Source of the DNA: Neckera pumila
Lineage: Eukaryota > Streptophyta > Bryopsida > Hypnales > Neckeraceae
Assembly (NCBI GenBank): GCA_963969595.1
Contig: OZ018417.1
Span: 21,392,501 to 21,456,500 of the forward strand
Direction: 5' to 3'
Length of the DNA: 64,000 nucleotides
Within the stretch, counting starts at the first letter, position 1. The number at the start of each line of letters is the position of its first letter. The notes under the pieces were generated by a model. The model was not told the DNA's origin. It ran no database searches and saw only the letters and a list, made by a program, of their open reading frames with translations. This document shows positions 23,104 through 37,024 of the stretch, piece after piece. A program made the position numbers and the translations under genes.

Positions 23104-26100
23104 AACAACACCTCTCTTGATCTTAGCTCTTGATTTTAGCTTTTGCTTTATGTTTCTTGACTCTAGTATCAAGTCTTCATTTTCAGAACCTATCTTGTCT
23201 TGCATTGCCTTGCATCTTGCATATCTGTTGTAATTAACAAATACCAAGAGGAACAAAGTGGCGGAGAAAAGAATCTTGATAATCTCATCAATGACCGTCA
23301 ATTTGAAGTAGGCCATTAAAATCCATTTTTTTTTATTACCTCATCTCGATTAGCACGGTTAAATTAGAATTTTGAATTATATAGAACGAATTGTTGTATT
23401 AATTTATTTCTCAATATTACATATTAAATTCATTGTGCATTCAATTCAATCATAGTACTTTCTATATATAGCACAATAGTCAAGCTTTGTTTTTAAAATA
23501 TAACATCCCAAAAGCTAGATGGACATATTCACAAGCAAGTAATTATTCAAATATATGAATAACTATAAATGCAATGATATGCTTGTTAGATGTTACTACC
23601 AACAAACATACCTCCACTAAAATCATCAAGGTTTCAAGAAATTGTGGGTTATTGTGGTTAATGTTATTCAAAAATTACATATTCAAAATCCATTAAAATA
23701 ACTAGCAAAAAATGGATTCTATGCATAAGCTCTTGGCATCTTCATATAAGGTTTTCATGATAGTCACTATAGTAAGTGACAATGGTATCTTTATCTCCAC
23801 TGCTTCATTTTCAAGTTGTTGTTGACACAATTTTTTTTTCTATTGTCCAATTGCAAAACAAAAAATAACACAAAATAGTATGGAAATGAAAAAGTTCACC
23901 CAAAATAAATTTATAAATCTAACAAATCTAAAACTTAAATAGATAAAAAATAGTAAATTCAATCAAAAATAGAGTAATAAAAAAAATACCTACCATTGCC
24001 AAAATACTAAACTATCTCTTCAATTTTGAAGAAACTTTCTTCACCACTTTTCTTTTTGCACAACATGACATACCAATCACATCATAGCCAATAACAACCC
24101 TTGTGCAATGAAAAACAGGACTTGTTGATAATATAGAAATCAAGCCATCTTTGGGTATAACAAATAATCCATACTCAGGCAAGATAAATTCTCCTGCACA
24201 ATTTTTTTTTCTAACAATTTTTCAAACATTTTAACCCCTAATTACCTAAGCAGTTATATATGGACTCTGTTGAAGGTTAATTATTGGAAGCTTTTTATTT
24301 TCATTGAAAAAAGTAAACACTTAATTTATAAGAGGTTTTCAAAGGCATATATGTCCCATCAATGGAAGAGGAAAGATCCAAAAAATTATACATATCAATT
24401 TGCTTTAAAAACGGTTTAGTTTTCTACGAATTGGATCTGGACTTTTTAGACCTAAAATAAATTATAACTCTAGCCCAATTGTCACATATACTTTGCAGGA
24501 TTGGATTTTTACATGAACAAGACACTAAAACTGGCTAACTCTCACATCTTTTATTTTCTTGGAAATACTAAATTAACCTCTCAAATTTTTAACTAAGGCC
24601 TAAAACTGAAAAAATACAATATTTTTTGCATTCCAAATTTTTGGAAGGACACCTCACTAAATTAATAAGGACTTCTACCAAATCTCTTCAATCATTCATT
24701 TTTATTTTTTTGCATAAAATTACACTAAAAATCAATGAAAATCACAAAAAAATAATCCTAGAATTCCAAGTGCTAACTTGAGGGTTCACACTTCCATAGG
24801 GACAAGTACATACACCTCAGAGGCATTGATATCAACTTGTAGTACTCCATTTAAACTTGATTGAACAAACAAGACGCATATACAAAAGGCTTTGCCTATG
24901 GTTCACAACTGTGGCATTTTCAAAGAAATGATGATAAAACTTCATAATGTATACATGTGAGTGCTTATTAATCCACCCTTGATAAGTAGTTGAACACAAC
25001 CGGATTTTAAGTGTTTTGTGTGGATTTTTTAACCTGCGGGTGCCTAGCATCAATCCATTGTGCCTTACAAGCAATAGATGTTTTCTAAAATCCTAAACAT
25101 CCACAATTTGCAATAAAACCAAGAAAATGTAACAATTTGCAACTTCAATTCAAACAACTTCAAATCAAATAGATCACAATGGTTCTAATATGAAGTTCAT
25201 TTCAATCTAAATTTAGCAATCCTAAGTGTTAGGGCTTCTTATCCCATTTTCAAAAATATAAAACACGACTTTATCCAATCTTTCTAGCAAAAAAGATCAA
25301 TGGATGAAGTTTAGCCTTTACAAGGCTACCGAAACCATCCACCTTTGTGGACTTGTTTCCTATTTCATTTATCTTTAAGATTTGAGCCCTGATTCTAAGT
25401 GATTAGATCATACTTAAGTTTTAAATTTGGACTTGAATGGGCTACTTTTGTTTGACTTCATATGTTTCCTAACCTAAACTTTATCCTTTGTTTTCTCTTG
25501 GATTTTCTATTTTTTCCTTAGTTTGAACCACTTAAAAGTTATTTGGAATTCTTACTTTATGTTTTTGGTACTAAGTTCTTCCTCTGCTCAAATTAAGTTG
25601 CCCTAATTCTCCTTCCCTTGTTCTTGAGTGCTTTGAATGACCTCTGATTCATTATTATTTTTTGAATTTTTACGATTGCTCCTTGAAAAAAATGGTTCAA
25701 GATTTGCAAAATATTAATTGATTTGAAATTTTCTTCTTCTATAAAAAGCTATTGATGGATGAAATTTGAGTGTTTGATCGCTAATTGGTACCTAAAACTT
25801 CATTCACTAATTACTACTAACGTAAATTTCAAAATAAACTTTTCATTCACTTCTGGGTTCCAATTTGTGTCTACTTTCTAATTCTCTAATTTTGTTCCTT
25901 TTGGTTAATTTTAGATGTTTTTCATGATCTGATTTAGCCATAAAAGTTCAATAGTTCTTCCACCTATATCTTGGTCCTTTTTGATCCAAATCCAAAGTGT
26001 AATATGGTTTCAAAAATCTCTTAATCTAATCTACTAACTTTCATATATATAAACTAGGGAAGAAATCTAATTTTTACACTCTGGCTTGGACTTGAAGTTT

Positions 26101-26824
26101 GACTAAGGATTAAACGTAGCTAATAAAAGAAATTCAAAATAAAATGAAGGAATTAACAACTCACCTCAAGTTGGGTCACTTGGGTGTCATCCGCCATATT
26201 GTAGAGGAGTTCTTCAAAATATTCTCGGTCCGCTATATTTGGATGTTGTCTTGGAATTTGTTCACCACTTAAAAATGAGGTTTTAATACAAGTTTTGGAA
26301 CTCCAACTACCTTCTTCTTTTCCTTCCTACTTCTTCTTGTCCTTCTAACTCTATTTTCCTCAACTCTATTTTAATTCCAAAATTGTATTCCAAGAATTGA
26401 CTTGGATATTTGTGAGTGTTTTGAATCCCACCCTAGATTCTAACATGCACAACCAGGTTCTATGAGTAAATCTAAGTCTATGGGTGATTGGCTGTAGTAA
26501 ACAAGCTGTCTTCCAAGCAATGGAGCTTTTTTACCACAAACGTGAATAACTAAGTAGAAGTTGAGGGAAGATTAATTGAATTCTAAGGATTGTTTCCTAT
26601 TTTGAAGTCATATCTTATCCTAAGCGTTCAATTGTTGCCTAATTAAGTTAATTCGATGTGAGTTCTAATCTAAAGTACGTTTTGTTGTAATTCTAACCTT
26701 ATTTTTCTTATCAAATCTATTATTTCCTAATTTTTCATTGTTAATCAACCTCTATCTAGTTTCTACTAATATTCTTATACTTTGATTAAAGAATTAAGGA
26801 TTGGTCTAGATTTGCAAAATCTTT
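23104..26824. other. AT-rich intergenic DNA, no gene recognised
   Basis: Very AT-rich sequence with poly(A)/poly(T) runs and stop codons in all frames. No coding domain, RNA gene or transposon terminus was recognised. Confidence 0.5.
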
Positions 26825-27145
26825 GGTGAATTTTGACCGATTCAGCGGTTCATCAAAATTTACCCTAGATTTTATCTTTTCCTAATGGTTTTACCTTCTT
26901 TTACTAAATTATCTAACTTCCTATTAAGATTTTCTACCTTGGTAAATTATGAATTTTAGTTTGTAAGGTTCTAGGTAAATTTTGACCGACTATCGGTTCA
27001 TCTAAATTTACCTTGAATTTTTACTCCTCATGATAAATTATTCTAACTTCCTTTCTAAATTTTCTACCTTCGTTAAAAGTTCAATTACTTAAAGCTAAAA
27101 AGTTTTAGTAAATTTTGACCAATTAACGGTTCCTCAAAATTTACT
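26825..27145. repeat. Three spaced copies of an imperfect palindrome
   Basis: Copies at 26825-26864, 26974-27012 and 27107-27145 share a left arm GTAAATTTTGACCGA and a right arm CGGTTCATCAAAATTTAC, which are inverted repeats of each other around a 3-6 base centre. Spacing is about 149 and 133 bp, and the intervening sequence also shows TTTCTACCTT and CCTAACTTCC matches, so this is probably a degenerate ~140-bp tandem repeat. Confidence 0.7.
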
Positions 27146-29412
27146 CTAACTTTTACCTATTCTCAAGATAAATCTAAAGTACTAATTACTTTTGACTTTT
27201 TTCCCTACTAATACTCTCTGGTAATTTATAGGTTAATTTATCAATCAATTTTACAATAGTTGTGGTAAAATTCCGATAGTTGATTCTTTTTTGATTTCTA
27301 TTGAGTTGGTTAAATTAATTTGACGTGGTGGTTAATTTCTATCATGGAAGTTAAAACCAAGGTTAATGTTTTTTACCCAAAGTAAAGGTTGTTTAGGTGA
27401 ATTTAGATTTCATCTAATTCTTATTTACTTCGGAAGAAAAAACTTAACTGGAGGTTAATTCTTTGTGAGATTCTACTTTAAATATCTAAGGTTGTAATTT
27501 TTGTCTCAATTTCCTAATCTAATTTGGATACTAAATTCCTTTAGAGTATTCTTTGGATGATTTCTTAATTTTTCATTCGTTTCTTATGTGGATTTCATTC
27601 TTTTACTATTTTCTCAATTTTTATCGGGTTTTTATGTTTAATATCTTTTCGGAAAGCTAAGGGAAATTCCTACCTAATTTTGAGTTCTAATTCTACTAAT
27701 TAAATTATTCTAAGGTCTGATTCTAAGTCCTACTTTCGGCTTTAGGTCTTTTAAAGCAAATTAAATCTTAATTGAAAATTAAACACGATTAGGGAGTGGA
27801 AATTAGGCACATACCTTGAAATTGTCGATGGTCTCATGCTCCATTTGGTTTGTAAAGTCCATCCTCCGTTGGTGCGCTCCCTCCACGTCTTGTTTATGTT
27901 CGATCTTTGATATTTGGAAGTAAAATTGGTCAATTAGTGGTTATTCCACAATCACTTTCCCTTGTTCCAATTGTAATTAGTTAATTCTCCTTGTTATCTT
28001 GGTGTTGTTTTTTCCTACTAATTTTGTTCCAAGATGTTCTAATTTCCTCCTAATTTTAAAGTCTAGGGTTGTATTTTGGATTTTTTCTAATCTTTTTCTT
28101 TTTAATCTATTATTTTCTATCCTAATTTTGAGTGGTTCATACCTCTATGGCTTTCTATAATTTTTCTAAGAGTTAATTTTTGACTAATGCAAATCCTAAA
28201 TTTTCCAATCTCTAAATGGTCTAAAATATTTTTATAAGTCGAATTTTAGCAAATTCTAGAATCTTTTTAAAGTCTTCTTTCACTTCTTTCTAAGGTATTT
28301 CCTTCTTGTCTTTTAAGATACTATTTTTCAAAGGCAAATCTTTGAAAATCTAGCCTTTTTAAAATTGATCTAATCTAATTGTAGGTCAAATTCAAACCAC
28401 TAAGGTTTCTCTAACTTTTTCCCAATTTAACTAATTCTAGAACTAGTCTAAGTCAATTGATTCTTTATTTCGTTTTTTATTGTTTGACTTTCCTATCAAA
28501 TATATTCAAAATCATGAATAAAGGTATTTGGATCTCACCTTGACTTTTATATCCTCCTTTTTCTTCTTCTCCAATATTTGTATTAGCATTGAGCTCACAA
28601 TCTGTGATTCAAATTTTTTGTATTCTGTTGAGAGCTTTGACAACTTGATTTGGTCTGTTGGGTCGGATTTCAAAGCCAGTTAGTAACCAGATGGATTCAG
28701 AAGGAATTTTGAGCAATGAGCTTGTTGATCTGTGAGGCAACCTGGCTGTTCAACTCAGGTTGACTTTTTGATTGTTGTGACCTTTGTTGTGAACTGGGTC
28801 GATTACTACCTCTCTGGTTTGAAGCTGAGCTGGCTCAAGCTTCTCAATTTTGAACTGGCTAATTCTTTTCAGGCTTCTAAACTTGATCTAGCTAATGTGT
28901 CTCTGGTTTTCAAAGCTTGAATTGGCTGAGGGTTTTTCTAAACTTGATCTGACTAATTAACTCTGGCTTTCAAAACTTGATCTCGCTAATTGACTCTCTT
29001 AAACACAATCACTATGGGCTTCGTAATCTAGATTCTTTGAACTTCCCTGGCCTAATCTTGAGTTAATTTTCTGTGGTCAGTAGTGGACAGAGTGGGAAGA
29101 GAGAATAGGAAATTTTCAAATAAAAATCAAAGTTGGGACCCCGGGGGGTATCCTCCCAGTTTGATTATCTCTTATGTATGTGAGATGTGGTAGCAACCAG
29201 TACCGAAACCAGTTACCGATGGCCTGACAGCCCTTAGCTAGTGCGGCAAAGTTAGGCTGATACCCGGCTGGGCTTCTGGCCTCCCGGCTGGTCCTTAAAT
29301 TCTGACTTCTGGCAGTTGATGGCCAAATTTTGGTAACTCCAAATTTGGTATTCCCAAGCCAATTCTTGGGTCTCCTTTATGGGGACCCTCTAATGGAAAT
29401 CTAAATAGGAAT
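27146..29412. other. AT-rich intergenic DNA with short direct repeats, no gene recognised
   Basis: Pyrimidine-rich, AT-rich DNA. Around 28830-29000 the phrase AACTTGATCT(A/G)(G/A)CTAAT recurs several times, indicating a decayed short tandem repeat. No coding motif was recognised. Confidence 0.45.
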
Positions 29413-29660
29413 TTTCTGCAGAGCTTCGCCGTACAATGGTTTGGCCCTTTTTTGAAAGGAACTAAAAACAACTTAACAACCACTCTTTTTATGGATTTTT
29501 GATACTAAAATTTGACTTGAGGGCAAAGCTTCGCCGTTTTGGAGAGCATCCCCTCCAAAGTTTGACAAAAACTACTTTAAATTGGAGATTTTAGTAACTA
29601 AAAGTTGTGTCTAAGAGCAAAGCTTCGTTGTATTGGGGGTTATGGCCCCAAATTTTGGAC
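29413..29660 (+). repeat. Three copies of a GCAAAGCTTCGCCGT-centred unit about 100 bp apart
   Basis: AGAGCTTCGCCGT (about 29415), GCAAAGCTTCGCCGT (about 29522) and GCAAAGCTTCGTTGT (about 29618) each precede a GG...CCCC...AAA.TTTGAC stretch and a diverged AT-rich remainder. This looks like a degenerate ~100-bp tandem repeat. No function was recognised. Confidence 0.55.
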
Positions 29661-32225
29661 AAATCTCCACTTAGCGGTTAGTATGAGGGTTGGTTCTCAC
29701 CCAACTCACTCTAAAAAATATAAAAGACTCTTGGACCACTTCTTCCAACGTCTAGGCTTCAGGGGGAATTTGCAACAAACTAAAAGGTGTGAAATTCCTC
29801 ACCAAAAAAGCTCGGTGGGAAGTTTGTTAGTAGACAACAGAACTAAAAACACAATTCCAAAGGTCCCAACTACCGGCCGCGCTGAGATCCGATTGGAATG
29901 TCCCTGATGTTAGTACTAAAACCAAATTGAAGAAAGCAATTACAAAATATGCGTTAGCAGTGGTTCAAAGGGACCCCAACGTCCTTTGAATGGCACCAAA
30001 AATCAAACAAAAAAGGGAGTTCAAGACTCCAATACATAAAAAGCAAGGTTTTTTGGTTCCAGACCAAAAACTCAACAGTTGCCAACGATTTTGACAGAAT
30101 ACAAAGCGAAAACACTAAAGCCTCGTAGCGGCTCTTCAATCAAAATAAAGAAAATGGGTGCAAAGGGAGTCGATGGGAGCCCTTTTATACGTTTCCGGGG
30201 CTCCCATTTACCTCCTTTTACTCTAAATAATATCTACGTAAACTAAAATAATATCTAAGTAAATTAAAACTACCAATTACTACGCCTAATTCTACCCTAC
30301 AGCTGAATGGGCTATATCTTTTGGAGAAAAGCTCTGATTGAGAAACAGTCTGCGGCGTTGACTTCAGAAGGCCCATTTTAACCTAGAGACCCCCTAATCC
30401 CCTCCTCCTAAGTCGATTTTCTTCATAAAAGATAGTATTTTCCAACCTAGTGGAAAAGGTGGAAAATCCAACTCTTGGAGTTTATATTTTTTGCTAATTC
30501 TGACTAGTCAGGGTTGTCTAGAAGGTCCAAGAACGTCAGAAAAGAGTCCCAGTTGACTTAAATCGGACTTTGTCTGTACATGATTTGCCGATCAGTCCGC
30601 GGAATGTTTTGGAATTCCGTTAAATTCCGTTAGCGCCGCCAGTTCGGGTAGTTACCGATGTCGGAATGTTGTGAAACTTGATTAGGCTCTTATTTAAATT
30701 AAAATGCTCTATCCTAATTTTTAGTGGGATTTTACCATTACCAGATTAATTTCTATGAATTTCTTAATCCATGGTAATTCTAGTTGACTTCCCAGGGAGT
30801 CATGTTCTGCAATTTGGAAAATTACAAAACAATTTGGATAGCTTTTGAAAAGTCTCCAAATCCTTCTTGCAAAATCCCAAGTCAAACTGGTACTTATTCA
30901 AGGAGAAATAAATTCCTATCTCCTGATTTCAATTCCTTTACAAAAGAATCTTCCTCGTATGAGGGAATCTTGGCAATCCATCTTCGCCATTATGCTCTTG
31001 GCATGTTTCTAAGTCAAAAACACCTCTCTCCATGTCGCGGTCGCCTCCTTGTGATTTTCTATGAATTTTGGCTTAAAAAGTCCTGCGGGGCAACTATGTA
31101 CCAATATTTTCTTTCAAGCTCGGTTTTCACCCAAACTCCTCTCGTGGGCTTTCTAAGTTACTGATAAACTATAATGACCCATATTTGCTATTTTTAGCCA
31201 ATTCACTATTTGTATGCATCTTCGTTGTAAAAACTCTTTGTAAATTCTATCAGTATTCTGATATTTGGGTGTAGGTTGGAATTAGAACTCTCCCAATTCC
31301 TATTTGGGCTCACATTTTCCCATTTCTACTGCTAGAACTTAAGAAAGAGCACATATTCGAATGATTTTGATGCTTTTTGGGTTTTCATCTCAACAGGTAT
31401 CATTCTATGTCAATTATTCACAAAGTAGTATAACTAGTCAATTTGATAACAATTTACTCATTAAAATGAGTAAAAAGCAAAAAAATTTAGACTCTGAGTT
31501 CCAGGTGACAACCTTGGGACTCACAACCTCCTTCCCTACCATTGATCTGCTTCACTTAGGAAACTAAGGGCCGTTGATGTGCCAATGGTGGGCTATCCAC
31601 CGCCGTTGATAATTTTGGGCAAGGAGTTGGAGAAGGCGCCTAAGTTTTTCAAGAGAACAACCTTTGAGAGCAACCTAAATTTTTAAGGAGTGGGATTTGA
31701 AGTACCTTGATGATAGAGATTTGCAAGAGTGCAACCTTTGACGACCATTTTGACTTCTTCGGGTTTTTGAACTTTTCAACTTCAACTTGGGATTTGTAGG
31801 CAGTTACATTCCCATGACCTCCTTTCATTTATAAACTCGTCTTGTATATTGCATCAAACACTGTTTTTGACTATGCAGAATTCTTAGTAGTGCAAATAAT
31901 TTGAAAACATTCAACAAGTGCAATGTTTGTCTGAATGCACAACGGAAAGTTGTTGCAATTTTAAAACTAAACATCAACTTTGCTCTTTAAGGAACTCCCC
32001 GTGGACAAAATTTGATTCTTGACAAACGTACAAACCTCAAAGAAGACATTGAGCATTTGAAAACAGAAAAAAGTATAGTTGATAGCTTGCACTTACAAAA
32101 AAAACACTTGCACTTTGAAGATGGAAGTGTTGGCTACATGTTTATTGTGCTTTGATTGAAGTAATAAATTAGGGTGTCCAAAGTAGTGATGGCAAGACTA
32201 TGAAGAATAAATTGTAGTCTTTCAT
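29661..32225. other. No gene recognised
   Basis: Mixed-composition DNA. An open frame of 126 codons at 30784-31164 (plus strand) has no recognised motif. GC-richer patches at 30170-30660 suggest decayed transposon sequence, but no family signature was seen. Confidence 0.35.
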
Positions 32226-32705
32226 TAGATCATTCTTATTTTGTTTTCTGTAGAATTGAAATTTTAATGAATTTAGGATTTGCCTCAACAAAAAGGTATT
32301 GAGGAGGAAGGAAATAAATTTGGAGATTGAGTGTTTCAATGTAGGGAATTGGAAATGATATTTGTCCAATGGCTACATGCCACAAGTACAATAATTATTC
32401 CCTAACTATGCATTCAAAAGATTCAATACTTGAGGCCGCTGGAACATGTATGTGACTATTAGATCTTTAGATCATTCTTATTTTGTTTTCTGTAGAATTG
32501 AAATTTTAATGAGTTTAGGGTTTGCCGCGGCAAAAAGGAATTGAGGTTGAAGGAAATAAATTTGGAGATTGAATGTTTCAATGTAGGGAATTGGAAATTA
32601 TTTTTGTCCGATGGCTACATGTTACAAGTACAATAATTATTCCCTAACTATCCATTCAAAAGATTCAATACTTGAGGCCGCCGGAACATGTATGTGACTA
32701 TCCAC
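32226..32705 (+). repeat. Tandem duplication, 242-bp unit
   Basis: TAGATCATTCTTATTTTG starts at 32226 and again at 32468. The two units stay closely similar through GAGGCCGC(T/C)GGAACATG and GTATGTGACTAT, where the first ends. A simple tandem duplication without a gene. Confidence 0.9.
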
Positions 32706-32795
32706 TCAAAAGATAGTGCAACAATGTCAAATGAGTGAAGATACATATCCTACATGGGCCGTGAACCCTACCACAATCCCAATTCCATAAAGACC

Positions 32796-33152
32796 TCCTC
32801 TTCTCATCTTGTTACTCACTAAATGTCAATGAAGTTAGTCCTTCACACATAAAAAATATTAAACACTTTTAACACTTTTTAACACTTTTTAACAATTTGT
32901 ATTTAACACCAAATAGTGCCAAAATAAAAAAAAATGTCCCCAAATTATCCAATGACCATCAGGTGCATTAGAGTACTTTAACCAAGATTTTTTAATCCTT
33001 TGTTTCTGGATTTTAAACTATTACCGAGCATCTGACAACAAAACTTCAGGTAGGCTAGTACAGGGACAAAACAATTCTAAAGCCCCCAAAAAACCAATCG
33101 ACAAGGTCCTCAAAGGGCTATGGAGCAGCCCTTTGGAGGCCTTGTTTTCTAA
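32796..33152 (+). mobile_element. Helitron-like 3' end, copy 1
   Basis: The segment ends with a strong hairpin (33103-33143: AAGGTCCTCAAAGGGCT / AGCCCTTTGGAGGCCTT), then GTTTT, then CTAA followed by T. A terminal hairpin plus CTRR before a T is the Helitron 3' signature. About 350 bp upstream of the hairpin is homologous, in inverted orientation, to 42448-42820. The 5' TC end was not located and no Rep/helicase is visible, so it would be non-autonomous. Confidence 0.45.
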
Positions 33153-33851
33153 TGGATTTCAAGGTTAATTGTTCCCCAAGTTGTGAATCGATATAGTGCT
33201 AGCCAAAATATAATAAAATTCAAAGATTATATATCTTTTTAAATTCAAATTATAAAAATTATTTATATAAAAAATTTCAGTAAATTTCAGTAAATTAAAT
33301 TTTTATTATTGTTATTTAAATTATATTATCTGATGTGGGAGTGATCCATGCAACATCAGATTTTTGGTATGGCAAAGTTCTCATTCATTTGAACATAAAG
33401 GATTTTCTTTATTTTAAAAAAATCTTAATTATTGCTCATAAAGTCATTTGAAGGGTTTTTACTGTCTCATGCAATTCATGCCTTATTGTTTGCTGATTTT
33501 TTGGTAATTTAAAAACAATCAATTAACTAATTTGATGAACATTCTCCACTGTCCAAAAACTCATGTACCTCCTCAGGCCTCATTCTTCTTCTAATGTTGG
33601 TTGGTTTGTGGTCCTTTAGGGATTAACAACAATGAGGTTAACATCATGATTGTTTATTTACAATGACATTATAGTATTCTCAACGAGTGGTAATGTGCTA
33701 CGTGTCATTTAGAAGGTTTTTTCCACACACCAATATGTGCATAGAACTGAGTATTTTGAGTGGATAGTCACTTACAAGTGACAATTCCAAAAACACCCAA
33801 TTTAAATTTACTTGTTGTACACATGGCATCTAGTGATAAGACAAAAAAAAT
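33153..33851. other. AT-rich intergenic DNA, no gene recognised
   Basis: No coding sequence was recognised. Stretches of A/T and one GC-richer segment (about 33540-33620) that ends near a CTTTAGGGATTAAC string at 33617-33630. That string resembles the right end of the TTAA element family, so a very decayed copy may precede it. Confidence 0.35.
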
Positions 33852-34837
33852 TTAACCTCTAAAGTTTTATGACTATGTAATCACCAAAAACGCTCCAGAA
33901 CTGCCATTTCTAATACAACTACCAAATTTTTGGAAAAAAACAATTTTTGACACATGTAACCATAGAATCTTGTAGTATGGTATTTTGAAAACATGTGGTA
34001 AAAATTTCATAAAATTCTGCCGAGTGGATCATAAAATATAAGCATTCAAAGTCTTGAAAACCATTTTTTCAATCCTGCAAAAAATCGGAAAGCTGCACTT
34101 TGCAAGCTCACTTTTCAATGAAAAATGCCAATAAAGGTGGTGCTTCTTTGAATTCAGTTTCCTAAACAAATTGTCTATATGCTTGAAAAATTTCACATCA
34201 TTTGGAATTGTACAACATATAGGAAAAAAATAGTAAGTAGAAAGAAGTAGAAAATGATTCAAAATACTAAATTGTTAAAAAATTTAATCATGGAATTTTA
34301 AAATGCCAATCCCAATGGTTGTAATGTTGTAATAATCAATCTACATCCTAGGATTTAATTTTTTTCCAAAAACATTGAAAATTGAGTTAAATAAATGACT
34401 TCAAAGTTTTTTTTAGAGTAGAGAATCCATAACTGCCCGCAATTCAAAAACCCTCATAAATTTTTTTCCAAAAATATTGAAATTGAGTTAAATAAACGAC
34501 TTCAAAGTTCTTTTTAGAGTAGAGAATCCATAACTGCCCGCAATTCAAAAACCCTCATAACTTTTGACTCACTGATTGGAATGGAATGACTCAAAGCTTT
34601 TTAAGTATATATAAATGTAGAGAACCAATTTCAAAAAAAAAATTCCAGAAAAAATGATTTTTTTTTATCTGCCCAAATTGCCTAGTTACAAAAAAAAAGG
34701 AACATCTTCATGTTTACCAAGTTTACTATGTTTAGAAGGTGGGGGCAAGGAATATCTTCATGTTTACCAAGTTTACTACGTACCTACCCAAAATTTCTAT
34801 ACGACCATAGAATGCATGTTGGTCCTTTAGGGGTTAA
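33852..34837 (+). mobile_element. TTAA-flanked miniature element, copy A
   Basis: Begins TTAACCTCTAAAGTTTTATG and ends GGTCCTTTAGGGGTTAA. 986 bp including both TTAAs; no coding capacity. The interior contains a ~110-bp tandem duplication (about 34360-34560, repeating TAGAGTAGAGAATCCATAAC) and a ~50-bp duplication (about 34698-34785, repeating ATCTTCATGTTTACCAAG). Sequence is homologous along its length to copies B, C and D. Confidence 0.85.
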
Positions 34838-37024
34838 TTCCCAACCCAACCCATCCAAAACCCAACCCACATCAACCTACCCATCCCTATTTGTAATTTC
34901 AGCTTGCAACTTCAGATGCAATCAATATGGGATATTTTGCCATATTTTGTATTTGTATCCTGTATCTGTATATGTCTTCCGTATCCTACGTATCCATATC
35001 CCAGAGTGATGGCCATTGATTTTTGACAAATCAATGGTGTGGGATTTTTGGCAAATCGATGGCATGGGGATTAGTTTCAAGTTTTTTTTCCTATGAGCAG
35101 ATCGATGGTCTACAATTTTTGAGAATGGAAAGTGGGGGATTAAAAAAAACACGTTGTTCGCATCTTTTCAAAGGATTGTGTGTCTGGTACTGGCTCTCAG
35201 CACTTGTCAGTTGTCACAGGACTTCAAAACTTCTTTGTTGGTACTCCTATTAGTGAATGGTATGATTGGAGAAAATCCTGTAATTGAGGAACGTGGCAAA
35301 ATGCATTGTATGATACGCTCTTGCCACTTGCCACTTGTGACAGTGCTGAAATCCAAAGTCCACTGAAGCTCAATCCAGTTGAATTGAATGTACAGTACAG
35401 TAGGTTCCATGGTTTAATTGGGGGTCCCGCCACGAGTTGAGTTTTGAATACTGTAACTTTCGAGACCGCATAAAATGAAAAAAACGAATAGTGACCCAAG
35501 GATCGTTGCGACTCATGAGTTTTTCAACCTCAACGACGCCTTGAAAACGAAACTTGCTTTAATTTGTGCCTACAAACACACGACAGCACTCGAATTTTCA
35601 AAATTCAACCAAATAGTTCGGTGGAACTGTCTGTGCTGGAGGGCCAACATTGCACTCACGAGGTCATCCGAATTCTCTTGCAAGGTCCAGTCCTCAAGAT
35701 CGATATCTGAAACTCCAAATGCTCTAACTTGTGAGACCCTAGCTGGGTCACGAGGCTTTCACACATTTCCCGTGGCGACCAAGAGCTCGCATATCGAGGT
35801 CTTCTTGCCATTAATACTCCAACCACCGAGCAAGTGGAAGTAGGGAAAAGCATACAACCGTTAATCCTCCCTCCGTTCGAGGTCCGTCTTCTCTGTGGAT
35901 CAAAATACAGCACGGAATTACGTGAACGATCAAAGCACACGTCAATTCCGGTATCCACGACTTAACACTAGCTAGCTTGGCGGTGCACGTTGCCGCTATG
36001 AAGCGCAAACAGCATGCAAGCCAAATTATAAGACTCCTATTCAAAATCCAAACCCCAGCCATGGGGCGAGCGTTCCACAACTCCTCGAACAATAATTTTC
36101 GTAACAGTAACAAGCTCCTACTCCTCCTAGATGCCAGTGTCTTATTCCCGACATCATGTACTGTATTAAACTCCTGTAACTCTATCCTCTTCGATTCCCT
36201 GCTTTTCGATCAAAGGATTCAAAGCTGATGGGCCGTCAAACGTACTGACGCGACGTGCAGGATCATGGTCATCAGGTCATCTGGCGGAGCGCATCACACG
36301 TCACCGCGCGGACATCTGGTGGCTGGTAACGGCTTACAAGCTGTTAAGCTTACCCTTCTCCAGTCGTTAGAATTCACAACAACACGGGCCGCGGGCCACG
36401 CGCCATGGATTCATCACACCTACGCAATTCTATTATCGGAATTCATTCTCAATCATCCACCTTCCAGGAGGTCGACAGAAGCCAAGAAGTGCAGGAAAAA
36501 GTGGCAACAATTTAGAAAGCTGTGCAAGCATGAATTTCTGTGAAGGAATTCGATGCTCTCTGGAATCGAGACAGCTCCGTCTCTGCACTCGGAAAACTTC
36601 CACGAGTTCATGAAGCAAAAGTCAGAGTTGCGAACCCTAAAAGACAAATCTCCCTTATTGCACTGTCTCGGACAATCTGATTTCCGTGATAGTCAAAGGA
36701 GCTGTGACCACCAGAATTGAGTTACTCCGTAGTAATTAATAGGAAATACTTCAGCCCTCAAACAGGCTGCGAGTTTTGCACCCCGCGTTACAATTATGGA
36801 ATTTATTTGTTTTTATTTAGTTTTTTTAGTTTTAGTTTTAGTTTTGAAAACTAACGTGCCACTACTGGTGCCATGTCAATGCCATGTCAGGTTGGAAAAA
36901 TTTTAAATATTTTTTTTTCCCATAATTGCACATTGGAGGTGCCGAAAATAAAAAACTTGCGGCCTCTTTTAAGGTTGAAATTTTTCCTAAAATAGAAGAG
37001 TGAAAAAGGCTACCGTTACACAAA
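34838..37024. other. No gene recognised; includes a GC-richer patch
   Basis: 35.4-36.6 kb is less AT-rich and carries open frames of 60-120 codons on both strands with no motif I recognise. Candidate decayed transposon or retrotransposon. T-rich AGTTTTAGTTTTAGTTTT repeats occur near 36818-36850. Confidence 0.3.

Noticed and set aside
22852..23316. 154-codon minus-strand frame with a 10-residue repeat as a protein gene
   Set aside because: The repeat is a consequence of the 30-bp DNA units being a multiple of three. The plus-strand HSE/TATA/hairpin arrangement explains the sequence better, and the N-terminal part has no recognised domain.
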